Source: DSXH01 sp964532065
GTDB taxonomy: Bacteria > Bacteroidota > Ignavibacteria > Ignavibacteriales > Melioribacteraceae
Reading direction: 5' to 3'
DNA length: 64,000 nt
Assembly: GCA_964532065.1 (NCBI GenBank)
Contig: CAZHHG010000008.1
Span: 1-64,000, forward strand
The translations under genes were made by a program, and so were the position numbers. The notes under the pieces are model-generated. The model worked only from the letters and a program-made list of their open reading frames with translations. It was not told the origin of the DNA and made no database searches. Position 1 is the stretch's first letter; each line of letters opens with the position of its first letter. Positions 43,377-52,170 of this stretch are shown piece by piece.

Positions 43377-46043
43377 TCATTTTACTTTAACAGCAATAAA
43401 AGTAATATCATCATTCTGTTCCATATCCCCTTTCCAGTGTTTGGCTTCAATTTCTAAAGCAGAAATTATCTCACCGGAGCTTTTGTTTCCGTTTACATTT
43501 AATATTCTCTTTAGCCTTTCATAGCCGTACATTTCTTCATCTGCATTCTGAAGCTCCGGCAATCCGTCGCTAAGTAATAAAATTGTATCGCCAGAATTCA
43601 ATTCAGTTGAAAAAACTTCATAATCAGTTTTTCTCATAGCCCCTAAGGGTAATCCGTGCAATGCAACCTCCTCAACTAAATCGATATCCTTCCTGTATAT
43701 AAAGACCGGCGGAATTCCAGCATTGACTATTTTTATTTCCCGTCCGTAGATATTAACCATTGAAAAGGCGATCATCATCTTTGATAGAGCCATTTTTTTT
43801 AATGTTTCATTAGAAGAGATAAAAAATTGTTTTATGTCTAATCTGGCAGAGTCCGCAACAAAAAGCGATTTCATCATAGATACGAGTGTACCCGCCTTTA
43901 ATCCATGTCCAGTTGCATCTCCCAGACAGATATTTAACGAACCATTATCCTTAGTTGAAAAATCATAATAATCTCCGCCTACTTCAGTTGCTGTCTGCAT
44001 ATAAACCGCGATATCCAATTTTGAAAGTTTCGGTAATTCTTTCGGAAGCATGGCAAACTGAAGTTTTCTTGCTTCTTCAAGTTCCATGGATTTACGTTCA
44101 TTCTCGGCTTGTATTATTTTCTTTTGTGTTTCGGCTTTTTGAAGATCGAGAAACCTCGTATAAGTCTGATTAAAAACCTTAGTAAACCTTTCCACAATAT
44201 TTGCATGTGCTTCCGATAAAGGTGAAAGACTACTTGCAATTAGGGAGCCAAAATCATCTGAGGAAATTGTAAGGTGAATAGACTCTACGGCCGACATGTC
44301 TGCTTTTATAAAATCAGGTAGTTTAGCAAGACCGGTTTGAGTAAACCCGAATTCATCCCAATTCTTTTTTTCTTCTCCTGCCAGATGATATTGCCACTTT
44401 TTACGTTTCGTATGCCAGCCATCCAAATATGCATTATGAGAGGGATGTGAATTGTTTTGTACAAAAAATCCATTATTTGAAAGCAGTCCTTCTTTTCCGG
44501 AGAGATACCAGTTAATTCCCAATGTGTTAGGATCAACAATCATAATTATGCATCTATCCAACTGGGCATCCAGTTTTATCAATTCAGTAAACATTTCAAA
44601 TACTACAGCGCTCAAATCTGCAGAGTTAAACATTGCCATGCTTCTGCTTCGTACTCTTTCCAACGCTGCCTCAATCTGCGCTTCTCTTGCCTGAGCTTCT
44701 GCCTTTTGCAAATCGAGAAAACGTATATAGGATTGTTCAAAGACATTCCCGAAACGTTTCAGAATTTTATTGTCATCATCAGAGAATTTTTTTCCGTTGT
44801 GGTTGGTAATTGAAATACTTGTAAGGCTGGATATCGCAACTGATCTAGTATATCCCCCTTTTCTTGATAATAATTCCTCCTTCTTTTGCTGCGGTAAACT
44901 ATTCCAGGGTGGAAAATTAAAAAGATGTTTAAAGAGAATGATCTTTTCCTCGTCGCTCCGTTCTTCCGTGAAGAAATTATTTTTTCTTTTAATGGCATTT
45001 CTAAGTTCAATAAAAATAGGACTATCTAAAAAAGGGACATTAACTTTTTGAACGTACTCTGCCATCCCGCCGGATGCCCAAAGTTGAAGACCATTATCTA
45101 CTTGATCATTAATGGCAATCCATACTCCTCCGTTAATATCAAGATTCATACTGTACAATTGCTGTGCAAGCAAATTTACAACTTCCTGCAATTCGGAAGT
45201 ATTATGCATGGCGAGACTTCTTGCTCTCACTCTTTCCAATGCAAGCTGAATTTCCGATTCTCTTGCCTGTGCTTCAGCTTTTTCAATATCCAGATACCTT
45301 TGATATGACAGCTCAAAAACTTTAAGGAATCTTTTAAATAAATTTATTTCCTCTTCTGCGAGGGGTTGATAAGTTGATATTCCGAGAGCTACGGGTCCAA
45401 GTGAAAACCAATAATAATTTAGCGATGAAGCGGTCTCAAGGAAGTTATCAATAAAAACATTTGTTGTTTTCTGATAAGCAATCCAATCTATAACTTCTTT
45501 GCCATTAATATGAGTAATGAAAAATTCACCCTTGCCTTTCAGCATTTTCTCGGCAAATTCCTGATGTAACTCATTATTTGTATACGTGGTTTCTGTTATA
45601 AAGGTTTTATCGTGCTTAGCATAATATTCATAGTTCATGTAGGTGCCGCGGTTCTCATAAAAGATTGCGGTCTGAACATTCCGGATTTCGGCAACACCTA
45701 AAAATTCGAGTTGAAGAGAAATTGTTTTGCAAACCTCAAGCATATCATCCGGTTTTCTCATCGCCATAGCTATTGTACGGACTTTCTCAAGCGATTTTTC
45801 AATTTCCAGTTCGCGGTTTTGCGCTTCAACTGCTTTTCTTTTTTGCTCAAGCTCCTCAATTGTTTCTTCAAGAAGTATGGAGGTTGTTTTCTTAACTTTT
45901 TCAGTTCTATCAAGCTTGAAAGCAGTAATCTCTAATTCCTTATTAACATCATGCAGAGCTTTAACCGCATTATTCTTCTCTTCATCTGTAATGCTTTGAT
46001 TATTCTGAATCAGCTTTATAATATTTTCAATTTTCTGATTCAT
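43377..46043 (-). CDS. PP2C phosphatase with three GAF-like sensor modules
   Basis: An 888-residue cytoplasmic protein. An N-terminal coiled coil (about 1-80) is followed by three sensory modules of about 170 residues. Each starts with the linker pattern LERVRxRSxAM plus a short polar stretch (KVRTIAMAMRKPDDM, RVRARSLAMHNTSEL, RVRSRSMAMFNSADL) and ends near FxxVFxxSYxRFLDLQKAEAQ. The pattern is typical of GAF-like modules in this phylum. The C-terminal PP2C phosphatase (about 650-888) has EVGGDYYDF, GDATGHGLKAG, SDGLPE and DDITFIAV motifs. It should dephosphorylate an STAS protein in response to bound signals. Its ATG directly follows the TAA of the FIST gene at 46044-47183, implying translational coupling. 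Confidence 0.9.
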   Translation of the reverse strand: MNQKIENIIKLIQNNQSITDEEKNNAVKALHDVNKELEITAFKLDRTEKVKKTTSILLEETIEELEQKRKAVEAQNRELEIEKSLEKVRTIAMAMRKPDDMLEVCKTISLQLEFLGVAEIRNVQTAIFYENRGTYMNYEYYAKHDKTFITETTYTNNELHQEFAEKMLKGKGEFFITHINGKEVIDWIAYQKTTNVFIDNFLETASSLNYYWFSLGPVALGISTYQPLAEEEINLFKRFLKVFELSYQRYLDIEKAEAQARESEIQLALERVRARSLAMHNTSELQEVVNLLAQQLYSMNLDINGGVWIAINDQVDNGLQLWASGGMAEYVQKVNVPFLDSPIFIELRNAIKRKNNFFTEERSDEEKIILFKHLFNFPPWNSLPQQKKEELLSRKGGYTRSVAISSLTSISITNHNGKKFSDDDNKILKRFGNVFEQSYIRFLDLQKAEAQAREAQIEAALERVRSRSMAMFNSADLSAVVFEMFTELIKLDAQLDRCIIMIVDPNTLGINWYLSGKEGLLSNNGFFVQNNSHPSHNAYLDGWHTKRKKWQYHLAGEEKKNWDEFGFTQTGLAKLPDFIKADMSAVESIHLTISSDDFGSLIASSLSPLSEAHANIVERFTKVFNQTYTRFLDLQKAETQKKIIQAENERKSMELEEARKLQFAMLPKELPKLSKLDIAVYMQTATEVGGDYYDFSTKDNGSLNICLGDATGHGLKAGTLVSMMKSLFVADSARLDIKQFFISSNETLKKMALSKMMIAFSMVNIYGREIKIVNAGIPPVFIYRKDIDLVEEVALHGLPLGAMRKTDYEVFSTELNSGDTILLLSDGLPELQNADEEMYGYERLKRILNVNGNKSSGEIISALEIEAKHWKGDMEQNDDITFIAVKVK

Positions 46044-47183
46044 TTATTTTTCTTTTAATGCAACAACACATGTGGTTAGATTATGCATTTCAAGGTTGCC
46101 GCCTGTTGCACGCGCCAGCTCAGCATTGGAGAACATGCCAGCCATGGGAACATTCCAGACCTTCTTTACTCCTTCGATCTCCATATTCATCATTGGCCCG
46201 AACACCAGGATGCGTCCTGCACAACTGAAAACAACAACTGCATCTGCGTCAGGCATTTCGGTTTCTTTCAATTCTCTAACGCCATGGATCACTTTTTCCA
46301 TGACATCAAAATCCGGTGGAATGGAAAAGCGTATTTTGGAACCTTGCGGCACCGAACCACTACAATAGAATGAACGGTCATTCCAATCTATCACCAGCCC
46401 TGGACGCATCACAGGATCACCTTTCGGTCTTTGAAGCTGCAATGGCAGGTTCGCAGCTATTTCCATCATCAAGCCCTCATTGTCGGGCGATACATTTTCA
46501 ATTCCACCATACTTTGTTGTAATATCCAAAACAGGAATGTCGTCAACAGTATAAACATGGTTGCCCTCACTCTTGGTCACAGTTTTTTCAGTACCAATAG
46601 CCTTCCAGCCGCATGTAGCCCTACCCTTGATTAGTATTTTACTTTCATCCAGAGCCAACGCAACTATGCCCCTGTTGGTCTCTATTCCATTTGTAAATAC
46701 ATACTGTTCGGTAAAGGTATAGTCATCAGAAGCCATTCCGCCATAAACATTCACTTCTTTTCCAACCACTTCCTCAAAACCAAAAAGCAGTTGCTCGGCA
46801 TCCGTTTCCAGATGGCTGGCTGAAATAAGGAAAGCAGGAGTAGAGTATTTTGCCATGGCTCTTTGTGCAATACTAACGGCTGTTTCACGGAAGTGTTTTT
46901 CTGGGAATTCATACAGAAAGATTTGGAAATAATCCTTGTTCATTTCAAGAAGCAACATGACAGTTGTCCCTTTTTCCGTCGTCTCATCAATGAACTCTCC
47001 GCTCGTGGTAGCACCAAAAATGGATATCCCATGACTATCAAGAATCCCGCAGATGGCTTTTCTGTCCTGACTTATCGACAAAAAAACTATTGCAAGAGTA
47101 GGCTTAAAACCATCTACCATACATTCAGCAATAGCCGTTTTAATTTCTTCCGGTGATCTTCCCTTTATTGATTTTGCTTTCAT
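46044..47183 (-). CDS. Stand-alone FIST-domain sensory protein, copy 2
   Basis: A 379-residue protein made of a FIST N domain (about 20-220, with CGILDSHGISIFGATTSGEF) and a FIST C domain (about 225-370, with VVFSCAGRILVFGP and a final GGNLEMHNLTTCVVALKEK). FIST domains are predicted small-molecule sensors, probably for amino acids, and are often attached to kinases or cyclases; here the domain pair stands alone. It is a paralogue of the protein at 47203-48345 with the same motif order. Its stop codon abuts the start of the three-module PP2C gene (46043), which suggests that ligand-bound FIST protein controls that phosphatase. This partnership is inference from gene order. Confidence 0.88.
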   Translation of the reverse strand: MKAKSIKGRSPEEIKTAIAECMVDGFKPTLAIVFLSISQDRKAICGILDSHGISIFGATTSGEFIDETTEKGTTVMLLLEMNKDYFQIFLYEFPEKHFRETAVSIAQRAMAKYSTPAFLISASHLETDAEQLLFGFEEVVGKEVNVYGGMASDDYTFTEQYVFTNGIETNRGIVALALDESKILIKGRATCGWKAIGTEKTVTKSEGNHVYTVDDIPVLDITTKYGGIENVSPDNEGLMMEIAANLPLQLQRPKGDPVMRPGLVIDWNDRSFYCSGSVPQGSKIRFSIPPDFDVMEKVIHGVRELKETEMPDADAVVVFSCAGRILVFGPMMNMEIEGVKKVWNVPMAGMFSNAELARATGGNLEMHNLTTCVVALKEK

Positions 47184-47202
47184 TATTTCTCTGCTTAAAA
47201 AT

Positions 47203-48345
47203 TTATTTTTCTTTTAATGCAACCCAGCAGCATGTCATGTTATGAAATTCATTATCACCGCCAGTTGCTCTGCCATACTCGCCATAAGTAAAAAACCCGC
47301 CCATTGGAACTTGAAACGCACTTCTAATGCCTTCCAATTCATCTTTTGTTAGAGGACCAAATACATCAAGTCTGCCTATACATGAAAACATAAGAAGGGC
47401 GTCGGCTTCGGGCATTTCAGCTGATTGAATTTTCTTTGCATCCGCGCTTACTTCTTCAATCACTTCAAAATCAGGCGGTAATGTTAAACGTATTTTATCA
47501 CCCACTTTTACTCTGCCGGAGACTGCCATTCCCTTATTATCCCAATTTAATCCCATTGAAGAACGTATTAACGGCTCCCCTTTTTCTTTTGAAAGACTGA
47601 GTATTACAGTACCGATATTAAACTCTTTGTACTTTTCTTCAGATAAATTTAAGCCCAGAAATTTCGGCATGAATTCCGCAGCCGGCTGATTATCAATCTC
47701 CAGAATCCAGTTACCCTCAACTTTAGTAATTGTCTTTTGAGTACCAACCGGTTTTTGTCCCGTTGCTGCCCGTCCTTTTACTATAACATTATTATTATCA
47801 AGTACGAGAAGCAGAATACCATTATTCGTTTCTTTATAATTTGTGAATGTGAAAGTTTCTTTAAATCGAAGGTCATCGCCGGCACCGCCACCCCAAATTA
47901 CAGCATCTTTACCGGCTACTTCCGAAATACTGTACAGAATTTTTTCGCCGACAGCCATTTCTGTTATATCAGCTACACTGTTAGAGAGTATAAACGCCGG
48001 TTTCTCATAAAGCTTTAATGCATTATTAGTCATGGTTTTGGCTAATTCAACCGGATCAGTATTACCATATTCCTGAAGTAATATTTTAAAGTTTGCTCTA
48101 TTCATATCCATCAGCAGAATCGAAATACTTTCATGCAGAACTTCGCTATTGCTTATTTCACCGCTACTTGTCACTCCGAAAATCTGGATATCATGATTAT
48201 CCAGCATGCTTATCAATTCTTCTCTTTCATGTTTGATAGAGATAAACACAAACGCAAGAGTTGGTTTAAATTGATCACTCAAACACTGCTGAAATGCTAT
48301 TTTAATTTCACTAATGGAGCGACCATTAATTGATTTAGCTTTCAT
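47203..48345 (-). CDS. Stand-alone FIST-domain sensory protein, copy 1
   Basis: A 380-residue FIST N plus FIST C protein, paralogous to the next gene downstream (46044-47183). Shared blocks include SMLDNHDIQIFGVTSSGEI, GEILYSI-like EKILYSISEVAGKDAVIWGGGAGDD, and the C-terminal FSCIGRLDVFGP and GGDNEFHNMTCCWVALKEK. The conserved Cys-His cluster near the end of both proteins (HNMTCC here, HNLTTC in the copy) is notable. It lies between the membrane propeller-phosphatase gene and its FIST paralogue with gaps of 20-25 bases. It is likely a cytoplasmic sensor that binds a small molecule and signals through a neighbouring PP2C protein. Confidence 0.88.
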   Translation of the reverse strand: MKAKSINGRSISEIKIAFQQCLSDQFKPTLAFVFISIKHEREELISMLDNHDIQIFGVTSSGEISNSEVLHESISILLMDMNRANFKILLQEYGNTDPVELAKTMTNNALKLYEKPAFILSNSVADITEMAVGEKILYSISEVAGKDAVIWGGGAGDDLRFKETFTFTNYKETNNGILLLVLDNNNVIVKGRAATGQKPVGTQKTITKVEGNWILEIDNQPAAEFMPKFLGLNLSEEKYKEFNIGTVILSLSKEKGEPLIRSSMGLNWDNKGMAVSGRVKVGDKIRLTLPPDFEVIEEVSADAKKIQSAEMPEADALLMFSCIGRLDVFGPLTKDELEGIRSAFQVPMGGFFTYGEYGRATGGDNEFHNMTCCWVALKEK

Positions 48346-48368
48346 AAAGACTCAGAAAATATTTTAAT

Positions 48369-51300
48369 TTATTTTACTTTTATTACTACGAATGTTACAT
48401 CATCTTCGGGATCTTTATCGTTAGTCCAGCGTCTTCCCTCATCTTTCAAATGATTCACTATCGCTTCTGGTTCAAGACCGGCAATCTGTTCAAAAGTATT
48501 TCTTGCTCTTCTGTAACTGTAAAGTTCTTCATTCTGATTTTTCAATTCAGCAAATCCGTCCGTCATCATCAATAGAGTATCTCCGCGCTCTATTCTGAAT
48601 TCGTGTACATCGTAATCAACTTCCCTCATTGCCCCGAGCGGCATATTGTGAATTGCAACTTCTTCAACAACCTGATGGTTTTTTCTGTAAATGATTAAAG
48701 GAGGCATACCTGCATTTGCAGTAATTACTCTATCGTTTCTTATCTGGACACATGCCAATGCCATCATCAATCGGCTAAGCTGCATATCTTTTATTGCTGT
48801 ACTCGCATTTTCAAAGAATGGTTTCAGTTCTTTGTTGGACCTGTCGGACATAAAAAGAGATTTCATTATTGAGACCATCATTCCGGACATCATACCGTGT
48901 CCTGTTGCATCGCCAAGAATAACAGTTAATGTACCGTCAGGATGGACGTGGAAATCATAATAGTCGCCCCCGACTTCTGTAGCAGTCTTCATGTAAACAG
49001 CGATATCGAGATGAGGGAGCTGAGGAATTTCTTTTGGAAGCATCGATAATTGTAAATTTCTTGCTTCTTCAAGTTCAAGAGTCTTTCTGGCACTTTCAGC
49101 CTCGGCAATCTGAGCACGCAGCTCTGCTTCTTTTAGAATTGAAGCGGCTCTTTCTCGCTTGAGCATTTTCCCTTTTTCATACTTTCTTACACCAAGCAGA
49201 ATAAATCCGAAAAAGATAAAATAGGATGTATATGCCCACCACGTTTTCCAGAACGGAGGATTGATTACAAATTCATACGAGGCTTGATTAGTTTTCATTC
49301 CGTTAGAAGTTATTCCTCTTACCAGAAAACGGTATTTACCCGGAGGAAGATTCTGGTATTCGGTAAATGCAAGATTTGAAGGTCTGGACCATTCCTTGTC
49401 ATACCCATCAAGAAAATGCTCGTACATAGTTTGACGCGGGTCTCTGTAATTTAATGCAGCATAATTAAATACAAGCGAGTTCTGTGAATAATTTAATTCT
49501 TCCGGGTAACTGTAATAATAAAGTTTATTGTTGACCGATACTGAGCTTAAATTTAAAGGGTAGTTTATATTTTCCTTTCGATTAATATAAACACCAACAC
49601 CATTGTAGAGCATCACGAGATTGCCGAATCCATCCTGAATAGAGGAATAAGCGCCACCCGTTACAACATTTTCATCATCATAATAAGGCTGGAATTTATC
49701 GCCGGTTATTTTTAAAGCTCCTGATGGGAATCCGAAAAATACATTCCCCCTGGAATCAACCATCGGATTGGATAAATTAGTTGACGGCAGTCCGTCCTTC
49801 TTTGTATAAAATTTTAAATTGATTCCGTCAAATATTACAAGTCCTCTGTTCCTTAACCGTATGTATAAATAATCACCTGCCTGAATGTTCGTATTGGTTC
49901 CGGCAACACTTGCTTCTTTTAAAATCCTGAAGTCGGCTTTTGAATCTACGCTGTCGCTGAGATTTACAAATTTTTTCCCGTTGAATACAAAAAACTTTCC
50001 GCTGGTTAGAAAGTAGATTCCGTTTTTTAATTTACCTACATAGTGGAGCTGCTCATTGGGGACATTCCATTCTTTAGGAGGCGGCTGCCAGTTTTTTCCG
50101 TCATAAATCAATATTCTGGAATTTACCGAAGAGAGCCCGCTTATCTCATTAGAGAATATTCCGGAGAACCATAATCTTCCTTCATTATCTTCCCTTAAGT
50201 CGTAATATTGATAAGCTGTATTCGACTCTGACGGATTAAAAGGTGAATTCAGTTCAACAAATTTATCCCCGTCGAATTTTCCAAAATAAAAATCCGCTTT
50301 AATAAGCTGTTGACTTTCGGGTCTAACATAATTCTGCCAGGCATATATTTCCCCCTTGCTTGTTTCCATTACAGATGATGTATTGTAAATCTTCCGTTTA
50401 TCTGAAGAGATATTTTTGAATTTTATAATCTGTTCTCCGGTGCTATTCATAATCTCCTGAGCAGTAGTAATTCCTTTTGAAGTGGCAATCCAGATTCTTT
50501 CTTTGCTATCCTGATAAAAATTGAAAGTGGTATTACCGGCAAGACCATCTTTTTCTGTAAATGACCTTAATTTCTTACCATCCCAGATATTTATTCCGGT
50601 ATTATAAGAAGTTGCATAGGCAGGGTTATTACTGAATGAATAGGAGAACCAGACTAATCCCTTTTTGTCAGTAAATAAAATAGGAATACCTCCCTGTACT
50701 TGAAGCAAACCATCTTTCGCTGTGAGCATCCTTGAAGAATTTGGATAATAAAATCCCAGGCCATTACTCGTTCGCAGGATTAATCCGTCTTTGGACTCTC
50801 CTCCCGGCAGTGCAGTAAATGAATCATATTTTTCCCATTTACCGTTTTTATATGTAAAAATCTGATCGGAATACTTTGAACTTTGCGACTGTGATTCTCC
50901 TATAGTCTGAAGTATAATAATTTCCGGAAGAAACTTACTTTCCTTAAGAACAACTGCCGATGTAAAACGGAAATTATTTATTGAATTATCACTTGAAGAA
51001 TAAAAAGCTTTAAGGATTTCTTGACTAAGGTTGGTAGGAATCCACTTCCCGTTATTAAATTCGAATATATAATTTTTATCAAGTGTAAGTGCACTGGAAA
51101 TTGAAGTACCGAATACAGCAGTGGATAATAAAATTTTATCCAATGTTTTACTGTAATGTACAAGAATTGGAAATTGTTCTTCTTCAAATAAATTTAAGAA
51201 ATCCTGATATTGATAAAATCTGGTTCCGTCATACATCAGAACGCCGGAACTCTTTTCATCAATTTTTATTCCTCTTGTAGCTCCGGCAAAAGCAATCCAT

Positions 51301-52052
51301 GTGTTTCCTTCCTTATCAACCGATGAAATTAAATGTTGCGGTAAAATATTTGCTCTTTGAAGTGAAATGCCTGAAGATTCATCAATTTTTTTGAATAGAT
51401 TATTCTTATAGAGGGCTACGTAAGCACCTTCACCGGTCTGCGTGTTCCTTCCGGAAGACGAAAAAATCAGATCTCCGTAAGGAGTTTCAATAAATCCTGT
51501 TGCATTATCCAGAGGAAAATTTAATGAATTGTAAACAGTGAATTTACCGTTTTCAAATTTTGTCAATCCGCCGTTATTTTTTTTATCAATAAATGGTGTT
51601 TCACTTCCAATCCAGATCCTCCCCTTGCTGTCTGCATCAATAAAACTAATAACCTGTCCCGGGAGACCATTAATAGAGTAACCATCATCCTTTCCGTATG
51701 TCCTGAAATTTTTACCATCGAATGTTGCAAACTTAGACGGTGATGCAAAATAAATTATATTCTTCGCAGAATCATAATACACGTTCTGCATTTTATGAAT
51801 ACCGAACTCTTCGCCGACTTCCGTAAATTCATAACCGTTAAATCTGTAAGTCCCTTCTATACCGGAGATCCATATATATCCGTCCCTGGTATGAACCACT
51901 TTAGAAATATTTGTGCTCGGGAGTCCTTCTTTATTGGTATAATTTATTATATCGGCATTTGCTTCGGTCTTAATTTTCTGCTGAGCGAAAGAGATTGATA
52001 TGAAAAAAATAATTGATAAGATCGTTGTAACTGTTCTGATAGGTGTTGACAT
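48369..52052 (-). CDS. Membrane two-component-regulator propeller + Y_Y_Y + PP2C phosphatase
   Basis: About 1227 residues. The start is placed at the ATG at 52052, because AAAGGATTGATATT precedes it and it opens a signal peptide (RTVTTILSIIFFISISFAQQ); a longer upstream frame has no such support. The periplasmic part has about 12-14 regulator-propeller repeats (GLPSTNISKVVHTRDGYIWIS, WFSYSFSNN). A Y_Y_Y domain follows (PEELNYSQNSLVFNYAALNYRDP to LPPGKYRFLVRG). One membrane helix near residue 930 (WWAYTSYFIFFGFILLGV), a coiled coil, and a PP2C phosphatase (EVGGDYYDF, GDATGHGMMSG, TDGFAE, DDVTFVVI) come next. The sensor half is the one normally found in hybrid two-component systems that detect glycans; here the kinase is replaced by a phosphatase. 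It should pass an extracellular signal straight to a STAS protein. Confidence 0.9.
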   Translation of the reverse strand: MSTPIRTVTTILSIIFFISISFAQQKIKTEANADIINYTNKEGLPSTNISKVVHTRDGYIWISGIEGTYRFNGYEFTEVGEEFGIHKMQNVYYDSAKNIIYFASPSKFATFDGKNFRTYGKDDGYSINGLPGQVISFIDADSKGRIWIGSETPFIDKKNNGGLTKFENGKFTVYNSLNFPLDNATGFIETPYGDLIFSSSGRNTQTGEGAYVALYKNNLFKKIDESSGISLQRANILPQHLISSVDKEGNTWIAFAGATRGIKIDEKSSGVLMYDGTRFYQYQDFLNLFEEEQFPILVHYSKTLDKILLSTAVFGTSISSALTLDKNYIFEFNNGKWIPTNLSQEILKAFYSSSDNSINNFRFTSAVVLKESKFLPEIIILQTIGESQSQSSKYSDQIFTYKNGKWEKYDSFTALPGGESKDGLILRTSNGLGFYYPNSSRMLTAKDGLLQVQGGIPILFTDKKGLVWFSYSFSNNPAYATSYNTGINIWDGKKLRSFTEKDGLAGNTTFNFYQDSKERIWIATSKGITTAQEIMNSTGEQIIKFKNISSDKRKIYNTSSVMETSKGEIYAWQNYVRPESQQLIKADFYFGKFDGDKFVELNSPFNPSESNTAYQYYDLREDNEGRLWFSGIFSNEISGLSSVNSRILIYDGKNWQPPPKEWNVPNEQLHYVGKLKNGIYFLTSGKFFVFNGKKFVNLSDSVDSKADFRILKEASVAGTNTNIQAGDYLYIRLRNRGLVIFDGINLKFYTKKDGLPSTNLSNPMVDSRGNVFFGFPSGALKITGDKFQPYYDDENVVTGGAYSSIQDGFGNLVMLYNGVGVYINRKENINYPLNLSSVSVNNKLYYYSYPEELNYSQNSLVFNYAALNYRDPRQTMYEHFLDGYDKEWSRPSNLAFTEYQNLPPGKYRFLVRGITSNGMKTNQASYEFVINPPFWKTWWAYTSYFIFFGFILLGVRKYEKGKMLKRERAASILKEAELRAQIAEAESARKTLELEEARNLQLSMLPKEIPQLPHLDIAVYMKTATEVGGDYYDFHVHPDGTLTVILGDATGHGMMSGMMVSIMKSLFMSDRSNKELKPFFENASTAIKDMQLSRLMMALACVQIRNDRVITANAGMPPLIIYRKNHQVVEEVAIHNMPLGAMREVDYDVHEFRIERGDTLLMMTDGFAELKNQNEELYSYRRARNTFEQIAGLEPEAIVNHLKDEGRRWTNDKDPEDDVTFVVIKVK

Positions 52053-52170
52053 AATATCAATCCTTTCGTAATGATATGTTTTACTGAATTCCCCCGGATT
52101 TTTTACTAACTTCTTATAAACATTCTTATACTTTAGTGAATACGATGTCTTATTATTGTCCAAAAAATTT

